Assembly: GCA_965370435.1 (NCBI GenBank)
Contig: CBDUUP010000022.1
Coordinates: 1 to 21,216 of the forward strand
Direction of reading: 5' to 3'
Source of the DNA: CBDUUP01 sp965370435
GTDB taxonomy: Bacteria > Chloroflexota > Anaerolineae > Anaerolineales > UBA11579
DNA length: 21,216 nt
The translations under genes were made by a program, and so were the position numbers. This document shows positions 6,166 through 15,305 of this stretch, piece by piece (position 1 is the stretch's first letter; each line of letters opens with the position of its first letter). The notes below the pieces were generated by a model that saw only the letters and a list, made by a program, of their open reading frames with translations, searched no databases and was not told the origin of the DNA.

Positions 6166-8610
6166 TTACATTCGCACTCTTTTACTGGATGGATCATAGG
6201 GAGCTTTGAGGTACGCCGTGGCCGGAATAAGCTCGCCTTCCACGTCAATTTCGTATTTGCCGGATAGTATCCACTCGTCGCTTATGCCCTCCGGGTATTC
6301 TATATATCCCATGCCCATCGCGCAACCCAGCATATGGGCATATGCGCCGTGGGTGACGCTGCTGACCAGTTCGCCATTCCGGTAAATGGGTTCGTCATGG
6401 TAGAGGAGCGGTCCGGGATCGTCCAGGGTGAACATGACCAGCTTCCGGGTCAGGCCCGATTCTCGCTGGCGTACCAGCGCATCACGACCGATGAAGTCGC
6501 CCTTGTCCAGCTTCACGGCGAAACCCAGGCCAGCCTCGAAGGGTGTGTCGTCCGGGGTGATGTCAGAACCCCAATGACGATACCCTTTTTCTAGCCGAAG
6601 TGAATCCAGCGCGTGCAATCCGACGGGACGCAGGCCAAACTTCTCACCTTCAGCCATCAAGGCCTCGAACACTCCGGGGGCGAACTCAGAGGGAACGTAA
6701 AGCTCCCAACCCAATTCTCCCACGTAAGACATCCTGAGGACCAAGGGCCGGGCATAGGCAAAATCAATCTCCTGCGCCGAAGCGAAAGGAAAGGCCTCGT
6801 TGGAGAGGTCCGCGCCGGTCAGCGTTGAGAGCAGATTGCGGGACTCAGGCCCCATGACGCCCAACATGGCGTAGGCCGAGGTCACGTTGGTCAATACGGC
6901 GTTGCTGTCTTCGGGGATGTGGCGGCTGAACCAGTCAAAATCGCGGATCTCCGTCGCCCCGGCAGTGACAATAAAAAAGGTATCCTCCGCCAGCCGCGTG
7001 ACCGTCAGGTCTGCTTCTATGCCGCCTCGCTCATTGAGCAGTTGGGTATAGACGACCTTACCGATAGGCGCGTCAATGTCGTTGGCGCAAATATGCTGCA
7101 AAACATTTTTGGCGTCTCGCCCTTGACAGCGGAATTTTGCCATTGAAGTCAGGTCATAAACGCCCACGCCTTCGCGGACCGCCATGTGCTCTGCGGCGGC
7201 GTAGTCAAACCAGTTCTGCCGTCCCCAGCTATATTCATACTTCGGTTCGACCCCCTCCGGCGCAAACCAATTGGCCCGCTCCCAACCGGCCACCACGCCA
7301 AAGCATGCGCCTCGCTCCTTGAGCTGTTGGTGAATGGGCGAGCATCGGGCCATCCGGGCAGTTTTAACTTGTTTGAAGGGCCAGTGGTCGGCGTAGAGAA
7401 GGCCGACTGTCTCGGTGATCCGGTCTTGTAAATATTGGCTGTTGCTCTGCCAGCCGTGGAAACGGCGGATGTCCACTTCCCAGAGGTCATCGGTGGGATG
7501 GCCTTCCACGATCCACTCCGAAATTGCCTTGCCCGCGCCTGCCGCGCTGGCTATTCCCACCGAGTTCATCCCCGCGGCAACGAAGTAATTCTTGACGCCT
7601 GGCGCTTCCCCCAGCATGTATTTGTTGTCGGGCGTGAAGCTCTCCGGGACCACGGTGAAGTGCATGATCCCGGCATCTTTCATAGCCGGACATCGCTGAA
7701 TGGCGTTGTCCATGAATAACTCAAACTGGTCCCAATCTTCCGCCAGTTCGGTGAATTCGAAGGTCTCTGGAATGCCTTTCATACCCCAGGGCTTGGCGGT
7801 GGGTTCAAAGCCGCCCATCAGCAGGCCTTCGCCCTCTTGCTTGAAATATATATACCCGTCCATGTCGCGTAGGACGGGCATGTCCTTGTACACGCCCTCG
7901 ATGGCGGTGGTGGTGATGTGCATGTGCTCGGCGGCGTGCAGCGGAACGCTGACTCCCACCATTTTGCCAAGTTCACGCCCCCACATGCCGCCGCAATTGA
8001 CCACATATTCACAGGTAATTTTGCCCTGGTCGGTGGTCACTTCATGGATCGCGTTGTTTTTCAACCCAATGCCGGTGACTTTGATCCCCTCGATCACGCT
8101 GGCTCCGCCCATCTGGGCTCCTTTCGCCATTGCACGAGCCGTATCCACCGGCGAGGAGTGGCCGTCGTTGGGTTGGTAATAAGCGGCCACCACGTCATCC
8201 GTCACCATAGGGGGAAACAACTTGCGGGCTTCTTCGAAACTGATTTCTTCGATCTCCACGCCAAAGGCTCGCGCCATTCCCGACGCCCGGTCATACTCGC
8301 TCTTGCGGGCTTCGGTCCTTGCGACCCGGACTGAACCGCTGCGCACAAAGCCGGTGGTCTGTCCGGTTTCCTCCTCCAGGCGGGCATAGAGTTCGGTCCC
8401 ATACTTGGCTAACTTCGTCAGCGCGCTGGATGCCCATAGCTGGCCGACCAGGCCTGCCGCCGCCCAGGTGGTGCCGGAGGTGAGGACCTTGCGCTCCAGC
8501 AGCACAACGTCTTTCCAGCCAAGCTTGGTCAAATGGTAAGCGACACTGCACCCGACGATACCGCCGCCGATGACGACAACCTGGGCGTGGGTGGGTAGTT
8601 TTTTGGACAT
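6166..8610 (-). CDS. DMGDH/sarcosine dehydrogenase-like flavoprotein with GcvT domain, lacking the flavinylation His
   Basis: An 814-residue two-part enzyme. Residues about 8-375 are a DAO-type FAD oxidoreductase with a Rossmann GGGIVG (15-20). A linker domain (about 378-430) follows, then a GcvT-like folate-binding half (about 435-800) carrying NERGGIEADL, where Asp534 matches the aminomethyltransferase catalytic Asp. Relatives demethylate dimethylglycine or sarcosine and give 5,10-methylene-tetrahydrofolate. The motif that carries the covalent FAD in DMGDH and SARDH (TWHAAGL) reads TWAAAGL here, with Ala50 in place of His, so FAD should be non-covalent. The ATG has AGGAG 7 nt upstream. The gene lies 20 nt after its paralog and 20 nt before the TMADH-like gene. 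The substrate is probably an N-methyl amine or amino acid but is not identifiable. Confidence 0.9.
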   Translation of the reverse strand: MSKKLPTHAQVVVIGGGIVGCSVAYHLTKLGWKDVVLLERKVLTSGTTWAAAGLVGQLWASSALTKLAKYGTELYARLEEETGQTTGFVRSGSVRVARTEARKSEYDRASGMARAFGVEIEEISFEEARKLFPPMVTDDVVAAYYQPNDGHSSPVDTARAMAKGAQMGGASVIEGIKVTGIGLKNNAIHEVTTDQGKITCEYVVNCGGMWGRELGKMVGVSVPLHAAEHMHITTTAIEGVYKDMPVLRDMDGYIYFKQEGEGLLMGGFEPTAKPWGMKGIPETFEFTELAEDWDQFELFMDNAIQRCPAMKDAGIMHFTVVPESFTPDNKYMLGEAPGVKNYFVAAGMNSVGIASAAGAGKAISEWIVEGHPTDDLWEVDIRRFHGWQSNSQYLQDRITETVGLLYADHWPFKQVKTARMARCSPIHQQLKERGACFGVVAGWERANWFAPEGVEPKYEYSWGRQNWFDYAAAEHMAVREGVGVYDLTSMAKFRCQGRDAKNVLQHICANDIDAPIGKVVYTQLLNERGGIEADLTVTRLAEDTFFIVTAGATEIRDFDWFSRHIPEDSNAVLTNVTSAYAMLGVMGPESRNLLSTLTGADLSNEAFPFASAQEIDFAYARPLVLRMSYVGELGWELYVPSEFAPGVFEALMAEGEKFGLRPVGLHALDSLRLEKGYRHWGSDITPDDTPFEAGLGFAVKLDKGDFIGRDALVRQRESGLTRKLVMFTLDDPGPLLYHDEPIYRNGELVSSVTHGAYAHMLGCAMGMGYIEYPEGISDEWILSGKYEIDVEGELIPATAYLKAPYDPSSKRVRM

Positions 8611-8630
8611 ACGTTAACTCCTGTGATGAT

Positions 8631-11102
8631 TCAGGAACGAACCCGTTTGCCCTTGGGGTCGTACATCGGGCGGAGGGAGGCTTTGGCTTTATATTTTTTG
8701 CCGGCTACCAGTATCTCGTAGCTGCCGCTCTTGATGAATGCAGCGTCCACGCCCTCTTCATTTTCAACATTGCCCAATCCCACCGCGGCTCCCAGCGTAT
8801 GTCCATAGCCACCGCCTCCCAGGTCGCCGACAAATACCCCGTCCCGGTATATTGGCTCAGAGCCATACAACAGCGGCTCAGGGTCTTCCAGCAAAAATTG
8901 CACCAGGAGAGATTTGACGCCTTCTTCCTTTTGCATCAACAAGGCCTCTTTTCCGATGAAGCCTCCGGGCTTGTCAAAGTCCACAAAATAGCCTAGGCCG
9001 ACTTCCAGGGGCGTATCCGTATTGTCAATGTCATGGCCGTAATCCCGGTAGCCTTTTTCTATGCGGAGTGTGTTGAGCGCCTGGAATCCAGCATGCTTCA
9101 ACCCCAAATTTTTCCCCGCTTCCACCAGGGCGTCAAAGACGTGGAGGGTGAATTCAGTTGGAATGAACAGCTCATAACCCAATTCGCCCATGTAGGTCAC
9201 CCGTAATGCTTGGACAAGCGCATAATCTATGTCAATTTCTTGGGCCGAGAAGTAAGGGAAGGCTTCGTTGGACATATCCGCGCTGGTGAGGCGGCTGATA
9301 AGCTCTCGTGAATTGGGGCCTTGCACGCTGATGATGTTGTATCCTGAGGTCACATCGGTGACGAATACGTGGGCCTCCGCCGGGATATTGCGTTTCATCC
9401 AGGTCAAGCAGTGATGGTGAGCGGCATCCACCAGGACGAGCAGGTAACAATCCTCCGCCAGGCGAGTCACCGTCATGTCTGCCTCGATACCGCCGCGTTC
9501 GTTCAACCACTGGGTGTAGACGATCTTGCCCACCGGCACGGCTACATTGTTGGCGCAGATGAGGTTGAGGTGCTCTTCCGCGTCGCGACCCTGAACCAGG
9601 AACTTGGACATATGGGTTAAGTCCATCAAGATGACGGCTTCTCGGCAGGCTTTGTGTTCCGCCGCGCTCCACTCGAACCAGTTCTGGCGGAACCAGGAGT
9701 ACTCAACTACAGCCTCTTCGCCTTTAGGCGCGAACCAATCCGGGTACTCCCATCCAACCGATTGTCCATAATAGGCTCCCGCTTCAAGAAGGCGGTCGTA
9801 CATTGCGGATTTGCGAGAGTCCCGCGCGGTCACAGGCTGCAGGTTGGGATAGCTTATGTACTGCCAACCCAGCAATTCCACGGTTCGGTCGTGCAAATAC
9901 TTGGGGTTGTTTTGGAACCCCATCATGCGGTCAATATTGACCTCGCTGATGTCCACGGGCGGCAGGCTGTCCACGATCCACTGGGCCATGATCCGGCCCG
10001 CGCCGCCCGCAAAGAGAATGCCCAGCGAGTTGAAGCCCGCGCAAACAAAGAAATTCTCAAGTTCGGGCGCTTCGCCCATCAAGGTGCCCATATCGGGCGT
10101 GAAACTCTCCGGCCCGCAGAAAAATTTGTGAACCCCGGCTTCCTTCGCTATGGGGATGCGGTTCATGGCGGCTTCGAGATAAGGCCCCAGGCGATCCCAG
10201 TCGGGCGCTATTTCACCGAAACTGAAGCCCTCCGGAATGCCGTCCATCCCCCAGGGGCCGCCCACCGGCTCGAACATACCCAGCATAAGGCCGCCCATTT
10301 CTTCACGGTAGTAGGCGAATAGGTCCGGATCCTCCACGATCGGTAAATTCTTGTGCATGCCCTCAATCGGTTCGGTTATCAGGTAGTAATGCTCTGCGGC
10401 GTGCAGGGGAACGTTGACGCCCGCCATCTTGCCCAGTTCCCGCGCCCACATCCCGCCGCAGTTGATGACGTATTCGGCCTCGATCTCTCCCTTATTGGTG
10501 ACCACGCCGGTCACGCGCCCGTTCTTTTTATTGATCCCGGTGACTCGGGTCTCTTCGCAGATGGTTGCGCCGCCCATCTTGGCGCCTTTTGCCAGGGCTA
10601 TGGTGGTGTCAATAGGATTGCATCTTCCGTCGCTGGCGGTGTAAAACCCGGCCATTAAGTTGACTGTATCAAACAGGGGCCACATGTCTTTAATTTCTGC
10701 GACCGAGATTTCCTCGGTCATAACGCCATAACAGCGGGAGAAATCCATTCTCCGCCGGAGACTGTCCACCTTACTGGGGGAGCTGGCCGTCTGCAAGTAC
10801 CCTACGGGCCTGAAGCCCGTTTCCTGGCCGGTTTCTTCGCCCAGTTTTTCGATCAGGTCTCGGGTGTATTTAGCCATGTTGATGGTGGTCTCGGTAGAAA
10901 AACCACTGACGATCAACCCAGCGGCGTGCCAGGTGGTTCCGGCCGTCAACTGGGTTTGTTCCAGCAGCACGACATCTTTCCAGCCTAGCTTGGTCAGGTG
11001 ATAGGCGACACTGCATCCGATCACGCCGCCTCCAACGATTACGACCTGTGCGTGCGCCGGCAGTGAGCCATTGCCAACTTTTGACTTTACATCCTTGGTC
11101 AT
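8631..11102 (-). CDS. DMGDH/sarcosine dehydrogenase-like flavoprotein with GcvT domain, with flavinylation His
   Basis: An 823-residue paralog of the product encoded at 6166-8610, with the same order: DAO-type FAD domain starting at VVIVGGGVIG, central domain, then a GcvT-like folate domain with NERGGIEADM and the late LNTLRIEKGYRDYG segment. Here the FAD-linkage motif is intact (TWHAAGL, His59 from this start), so covalent 8-alpha-histidyl FAD is expected as in mammalian DMGDH and SARDH. Relatives oxidise N-methyl groups and hand the C1 unit to tetrahydrofolate. I start it at the ATG at 11100-11102 because GGAG lies 6 nt upstream; an in-frame ATG at 11112-11114 would add four residues but has no ribosome binding site. 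It is the first catabolic gene after potD, separated by a 207-nt gap containing a hairpin. Confidence 0.92.
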   Translation of the reverse strand: MTKDVKSKVGNGSLPAHAQVVIVGGGVIGCSVAYHLTKLGWKDVVLLEQTQLTAGTTWHAAGLIVSGFSTETTINMAKYTRDLIEKLGEETGQETGFRPVGYLQTASSPSKVDSLRRRMDFSRCYGVMTEEISVAEIKDMWPLFDTVNLMAGFYTASDGRCNPIDTTIALAKGAKMGGATICEETRVTGINKKNGRVTGVVTNKGEIEAEYVINCGGMWARELGKMAGVNVPLHAAEHYYLITEPIEGMHKNLPIVEDPDLFAYYREEMGGLMLGMFEPVGGPWGMDGIPEGFSFGEIAPDWDRLGPYLEAAMNRIPIAKEAGVHKFFCGPESFTPDMGTLMGEAPELENFFVCAGFNSLGILFAGGAGRIMAQWIVDSLPPVDISEVNIDRMMGFQNNPKYLHDRTVELLGWQYISYPNLQPVTARDSRKSAMYDRLLEAGAYYGQSVGWEYPDWFAPKGEEAVVEYSWFRQNWFEWSAAEHKACREAVILMDLTHMSKFLVQGRDAEEHLNLICANNVAVPVGKIVYTQWLNERGGIEADMTVTRLAEDCYLLVLVDAAHHHCLTWMKRNIPAEAHVFVTDVTSGYNIISVQGPNSRELISRLTSADMSNEAFPYFSAQEIDIDYALVQALRVTYMGELGYELFIPTEFTLHVFDALVEAGKNLGLKHAGFQALNTLRIEKGYRDYGHDIDNTDTPLEVGLGYFVDFDKPGGFIGKEALLMQKEEGVKSLLVQFLLEDPEPLLYGSEPIYRDGVFVGDLGGGGYGHTLGAAVGLGNVENEEGVDAAFIKSGSYEILVAGKKYKAKASLRPMYDPKGKRVRS

Positions 11103-11212
11103 GTCAGTCTCCATACTTGTGCGAATATAATGGTTAGAATTGTGGGCATAATTGCATGGTTGAGCAGAAAAGCGGGTCTCTCGATTATCCTATGGCGAAT
11201 GCCAGGCAAGAT

Positions 11213-11284
11213 AAGGCGGCTCCTTCTCGGTGAAAATGCATCAATGATATTCTGGAGTAGCAATGATGAAGAGGGAGCCGCCTT
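11213..11284 (-). promoter_or_regulatory. intercistronic hairpin between potD-like and dehydrogenase genes
   Basis: AAGGCGGCTCC (11213-11223) and GGAGCCGCCTT (11274-11284) are a perfect 11-bp inverted repeat around a 50-nt A/T-rich centre, and the pairing can extend by several weaker pairs. Read on the minus strand, the hairpin follows the potD-like stop (11310) directly and has no T-run after it. It could be a leaky or Rho-linked terminator, or an mRNA-stabilising structure that gives the transporter and enzymes different expression levels. Confidence 0.55.
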
Positions 11285-11309
11285 TGCAAACTTTTGTCGA
11301 TCCTGAAAA

Positions 11310-12374
11310 TTAGTTGTCGGTCTTGATCTCCGTCCACATGCGAGAGTACATCTCAGTCGCATCGCCGACATTCCCCAGATATTGCAATCTGGTGAATGTG
11401 TCCGCGTCGGGATAGATGGCCGGGTAGGTGAGGATGTCTTCTATAATGAATTCCCTTGCGGCCTCATTGGGGGAGGCGTACCAAACCCAGTTGGTGTTCT
11501 GCCCATTGATCTCAGCGCGATTCAGGAAGTCAAACCACTGGTAGACCATATCCAGCCGGTCTTCGTCTTCCGCAGCGTCCTTGGAGATGCACAAGTTGTC
11601 CACCCACATGACGGCGCCTTCTTTGGGGATGATATAGTCGATCATCTCATCCTCGCCCTGAGCGACAAAAATGTCGCCGCTCCAACCCTGGGCCAGCGCG
11701 GTCTCACCGGTCAACATCATATCTTCGTAGGTATCCGATTCGAAAGCGTGGACGTATGGTTTGATGCCCAGAATTACATCTCGGGCCTCGGCCAATTCAG
11801 CCTCGCTGGTCGTGCCGGGGCTGTAGCCCAGGTAGATGAGCGCCGCGCCAAACACCTCGCGCATGTCGTCCAACAGGGAGATCTGGCCGTCGAAATTCTG
11901 GGCCAGCTCTGGATCGAAGATATAGGCCCAGCTATCGGGGGCTTCTTCCCAGTCATTCCAGTTGAAGCCGATGCCGGTGGTTCCCCAGAAGTAGGGCAAG
12001 CAGTGCCCCATACCGGGGTCGAAGGGGGGGTCAGTGAAAGTCGGGTCGAGGTTGTCGAGGGTTGTAAGACGGCTTTTATCGAGTTCTGCCAGCAGGTCGA
12101 GTTCGATCATGATCGCGACCATGTAATCTGACGGAACATACACGTCGTAACCGGTCGCGCCTCCTTGCAGCTTGGCAAGCAGTTCTTCATTGCTGCCGAA
12201 GATGTCTTCAATAACCGTAATGCCGGTCTCTTCCTCAAAAAGGGTATATAAATCTGGATCGATATATTCGCTCCAGGTGTAGAAATGTAATTCCTTGGGG
12301 CCATCATCGCCGCCGGTGCAGCCAACGGCCAACAGCAGCATTAGGATGGCCAAGGGAAACAGTATCTTTTTCAT
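11310..12374 (-). CDS. potD: polyamine-type ABC transporter substrate-binding lipoprotein (PotD-like)
   Basis: A 354-residue solute-binding protein. The signal ends in lipobox AVGC (Cys19), which suits tethering outside the membrane. It follows E. coli PotD from FYTWSEY to the C-terminus. The polyamine pocket residues of PotD are nearly all kept: Trp34, Tyr37, Ser82, Tyr84, Asp170, Glu173, Trp231, Trp257, Asp259 and Tyr299 (E. coli Trp34, Tyr37, Ser83, Tyr85, Asp168, Glu171, Trp229, Trp255, Asp257, Tyr293); only the Gln327 match is unclear. This supports a cationic di- or polyamine-like ligand. The neighbours, amine demethylases, suggest it may be an N-methylated one (inference). GGAG lies 8 nt before the ATG. 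The last transporter gene, 81 nt after potC. Confidence 0.9.
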   Translation of the reverse strand: MKKILFPLAILMLLLAVGCTGGDDGPKELHFYTWSEYIDPDLYTLFEEETGITVIEDIFGSNEELLAKLQGGATGYDVYVPSDYMVAIMIELDLLAELDKSRLTTLDNLDPTFTDPPFDPGMGHCLPYFWGTTGIGFNWNDWEEAPDSWAYIFDPELAQNFDGQISLLDDMREVFGAALIYLGYSPGTTSEAELAEARDVILGIKPYVHAFESDTYEDMMLTGETALAQGWSGDIFVAQGEDEMIDYIIPKEGAVMWVDNLCISKDAAEDEDRLDMVYQWFDFLNRAEINGQNTNWVWYASPNEAAREFIIEDILTYPAIYPDADTFTRLQYLGNVGDATEMYSRMWTEIKTDN

Positions 12375-12455
12375 CGGTGAACTCCTCCGAGTCGTCTGAA
12401 AGTGAGTAAATCTATTTTTTTCTGGTTGGTTGTTTTTTAGAAATCGTTTAGAGTA

Positions 12456-13316
12456 TCAATCCATATCGCTCCTCCTTTGTAGCCATTGAGATAGGGGAAC
12501 AAGCAACATAGATACCAGAAGCATTATGGTGGAAACGGCGTTTATTTCCGGAGTAATATTTTTCCTGATCATCCCGATGATTCGGATCGGTAAGGTTGTG
12601 GAGCCGGGGCCAGAGGTGAAGTTGGTGATGACGTAATCATCCAAGGAGAGGGTGAAGGCGAACAGCGCCCCGGCCAGGATCCCGGGGATGAGCAGCGGGA
12701 AAGTCACCCGCCAGAACGCCTGCCACTCATTGGCATAAAGATCATTGGCGGCTTCTTCCAGCGTGGGGCCAATGGAGGCCATCCGGGCCCGGACGATGAT
12801 GGCCACGAACGAAATATTGAAGGCGATGTGCGAGATGATGACGGTTGGCAATCCTAGCGGCATCTTGATCAGCACAAAGAAGACCAGCAGCATGACGCCC
12901 ATAGCAATATCGGGGATGATGATCGGCAGGAAGAGGGCCGCGTCGACGAAGGCTTTGGTTCGGAAACGATAGCGCTCTATGGCCACCGAAACCATAGTCC
13001 CAATGATCGTGGAGATAATGGTTGAGGTGATGGAAACGATCAGGGTGTTTTTCAGGGCTGTCGCGATGAGGTGGTTGTTAAACAACTTGACGTACCAATC
13101 AAAGGTGAATCCTGACCAGTAGGTGGGGAAGCGCGAGACGTTGAAGGAATACCCCACTAAGAGGATGATGGGGGCGTACAAGAAGAGATAGAACAACCCC
13201 GCGTAGCCATTGGATAACCACTTCGACAGGCGGTTGACGAAGCTGATTTTGCCTTCGGTCTGATGGGTGAGTGGGGTTTGAGTCCGACTAGCCTGGGTAG
13301 GTAATTGGGTTGCCAT
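12456..13316 (-). CDS. potC: polyamine-type ABC transporter permease (PotC-like)
   Basis: A 286-residue inner-membrane permease with about six hydrophobic segments. The cytoplasmic EAA loop is clear near residues 183-215 (EEAANDLYANEWQAFWRV, then LPG-like PLLIPGILAG), the coupling site for the ATPase. Residues 1-30 are a polar, Thr/Gln-rich N-terminal extension before the first membrane segment, longer than in E. coli PotC. The start codon follows AGGAGG, which overlaps the TAG of the upstream potB-like gene (11-nt gap), so translation is probably coupled. Its partners are the permease, ATPase and binding protein beside it. Confidence 0.92.
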   Translation of the reverse strand: MATQLPTQASRTQTPLTHQTEGKISFVNRLSKWLSNGYAGLFYLFLYAPIILLVGYSFNVSRFPTYWSGFTFDWYVKLFNNHLIATALKNTLIVSITSTIISTIIGTMVSVAIERYRFRTKAFVDAALFLPIIIPDIAMGVMLLVFFVLIKMPLGLPTVIISHIAFNISFVAIIVRARMASIGPTLEEAANDLYANEWQAFWRVTFPLLIPGILAGALFAFTLSLDDYVITNFTSGPGSTTLPIRIIGMIRKNITPEINAVSTIMLLVSMLLVPLSQWLQRRSDMD

Positions 13317-13326
13317 TGGTATCCTC

Positions 13327-14199
13327 CTACCCTTGCTCTTTTTCAGCCCGAAGGCTGCGGAAATAGAGTACGGTGCCGAACAGCATCACGATCATCAGAA
13401 TGGCCGAGATGGCGGAACCGAAAGGCCAGTCGCTGGTTTCGCCGAATTGCTGTTGGATCAAGTTCCCGATCATGTCTGCCTTTCCGCCGCCCAGCATATC
13501 GGGCGTCACGAAGGCGCCGAATGAGGGCACAAATACCAGAATGGAGCCGGAAACGATCCCCGGCATGGTCAGCGGCAGGGTGACTCGCAGGAAGGCCCGC
13601 ACCGGACTGGCGAACAAATCCTGGGCCGCCTCCAGCAGCGAGCGATCCAACCCCGTAAGACTGGCATAACAGGCCAGCACCATAGCGACCACCCAGACAT
13701 AAACCAGGCCGATAATGACCGCCCTGTTGTTATAGAGCAGAATGGGGGCGGTTTCTGGGGTGACGATATGAAGCGCGATGAGGGTCCGATTGATAATGCC
13801 CTCGCGCGCCAGGATGATCCGCCAGGCGTAGGTTCTGACCACGAAGTTGGTCCAGAAGGGGAGCATGATGAGGAGCATGAATGTGTTGCGCTTCTTGGCA
13901 GGCTGGTTTGCCATCCAGTAAGCCATCGGATAGCCGATCAACAAGCAAATGACCGTCGTAGTGAGCGCTACAAGAAATGATCGCCAGAAAATGCCTATAT
14001 AAAGCGAGTCCGCAAAGCGGACGTAGTTGTCGAACATGAAGGTCCAGACGATGCCGCCGTATGTTCCCCTATCCAGGAAGCTGTAAACGAGGATGATCCC
14101 CAGGGGGATCAAGAAGAACACGGTCAGCCAAAATACCGTTGGGGTGAGCAGGATATTCAAGGTCAGGCGTTCGCGCTTATTGCGGGGTTCAATTGTCAT
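13327..14199 (-). CDS. potB: polyamine-type ABC transporter permease (PotB-like)
   Basis: A 290-residue permease with about six membrane segments, the first at residues 17-38 (ILLTPTVFWLTVFFLIPLGI). The EAA loop reads LLEAAQDLFASPVRAFLRV followed by PLTMPGIVSG, as in the PotB/CysTW family. After it comes the conserved PSFGAFVTPDMLGGG stretch typical of PotB. It should form the heterodimeric channel with the downstream permease. AGGAGG, overlapping the TAG of the ATPase gene, precedes the ATG (gap 9 nt). Confidence 0.92.
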   Translation of the reverse strand: MTIEPRNKRERLTLNILLTPTVFWLTVFFLIPLGIILVYSFLDRGTYGGIVWTFMFDNYVRFADSLYIGIFWRSFLVALTTTVICLLIGYPMAYWMANQPAKKRNTFMLLIMLPFWTNFVVRTYAWRIILAREGIINRTLIALHIVTPETAPILLYNNRAVIIGLVYVWVVAMVLACYASLTGLDRSLLEAAQDLFASPVRAFLRVTLPLTMPGIVSGSILVFVPSFGAFVTPDMLGGGKADMIGNLIQQQFGETSDWPFGSAISAILMIVMLFGTVLYFRSLRAEKEQG

Positions 14200-14208
14200 G
14201 TCTGCCTC

Positions 14209-15279
14209 CTACTCCGTTAGTACCAGCGCGTGGGCTGGATTCCAGATCAAACCCACCTCGTCACCCCTCTGATAAATTTTCGTCTGATTGCCTAGGAGGT
14301 TTTGCTCGCGCACAGTGATGATGGTCTTATCGTTCAATCGGATAATGAAGCGGGTATCGGTTCCGATATAGATGCTTTCCTCCACCAGCCCCCTGACCAC
14401 GCCTTGGTCTCCCAGGCTGATTTTCTCTGGGCGAATGACCACTCCCACCGTCTGCCCTTTCTGGACCGGCACATTGGCGTGGGCTTTCACCTTTGCCTGC
14501 ACCGTCAGATTTACTGTAATATCTTCTCCATCAATTCTTTCCACCGTCCCCTCCAGGAAATTCGTCTCCCCGATGAAATCGGCCACGAATCGTGAGTTGG
14601 GGCGTTCGTAGATTTCTTCCGGCGGGCCAAGCTGAAGCACCTTGCCATCATTCATCACCGCGATGCGGTCTGACATGGTGAGGGCTTCTTCCTGGTCGTG
14701 GGTGACGTAGATGAAGGTGATTCCCACCTGCTCTTGAAGCTGTTTCAATTCAAGCTGCATGACTTTGCGGAGTTTGAGGTCCAGCGCGCCAAGCGGCTCG
14801 TCCAGCAGCAACACCGCCGGGCGATTGACCAAGGCGCGGGCCAGGGCGATGCGTTGCTGCTCCCCGCCGGAAAGCTGGTTGGGTTTCCGCTTGGCCATAT
14901 TTGCCATGCGGACCATCTCCAACGCCTCAGCAACGCGGGTCTTGATCTCCTCTTTGGGCACTTTCTTCATTTCGAGGCCAAAGGCCACGTTGCGCTCGAC
15001 GGTCAAATGGGGGAACAAGGCATAATTTTGAAACACCGTGTTCACCGGGCGCTTGAAGGGCGGCATTTCCTTCATCGTCTCCCCGCGAAGCAAGATTTCG
15101 CCTTCGGTCACCATTTCTAATCCTGCGATCATCCTCAGGGTTGTGGTCTTCCCACATCCTGAAGGCCCAAGCAAAGAGAAGAACTCGCCATCTTCGATTT
15201 TCAGGCTGACGTTGTCCACAGCAACCACATCGCCAAAACGTTTAGTCACATCTACGAGTTCAACAGCCGGTTTTTCCAT
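14209..15279 (-). CDS. potA: polyamine-type ABC transporter ATPase (PotA-like)
   Basis: A 356-residue cytoplasmic ATPase that powers uptake through the two permeases. It has Walker A GPSGCGKTT (38-46), Q-loop FQNYALFPH (83-91), signature LSGGEQQ (136-142), Walker B LLLDEP (157-162, Glu161 catalytic) and the switch His194 in YVTHDQEEA. The C-terminal third (from about 240) is a TOBE-type regulatory domain, as in spermidine/putrescine PotA, and the overall length is that of PotA. The ATG has GAGGAGA about 7 nt upstream. It is the first transporter gene, 56 nt after the Lrp-type regulator, with a 19-nt hairpin in between. Confidence 0.94.
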   Translation of the reverse strand: MEKPAVELVDVTKRFGDVVAVDNVSLKIEDGEFFSLLGPSGCGKTTTLRMIAGLEMVTEGEILLRGETMKEMPPFKRPVNTVFQNYALFPHLTVERNVAFGLEMKKVPKEEIKTRVAEALEMVRMANMAKRKPNQLSGGEQQRIALARALVNRPAVLLLDEPLGALDLKLRKVMQLELKQLQEQVGITFIYVTHDQEEALTMSDRIAVMNDGKVLQLGPPEEIYERPNSRFVADFIGETNFLEGTVERIDGEDITVNLTVQAKVKAHANVPVQKGQTVGVVIRPEKISLGDQGVVRGLVEESIYIGTDTRFIIRLNDKTIITVREQNLLGNQTKIYQRGDEVGLIWNPAHALVLTE

Positions 15280-15305
15280 TCATCTTCTCCTCAGATATTT
15301 GAATA

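Noticed and set aside
9654..10322. 222-codon plus-strand frame opposite the dehydrogenase, and similar long antisense frames at 2197-2865, 7918-8334 and 11382-12131
   Set aside because: All lie inside well-supported genes and lack recognisable domains or ribosome binding sites.
11099..11371. 90-codon minus-strand frame across the potD-dehydrogenase gap
   Set aside because: It overlaps the end of the potD-like gene in another frame, spans the hairpin, and shows no family features.
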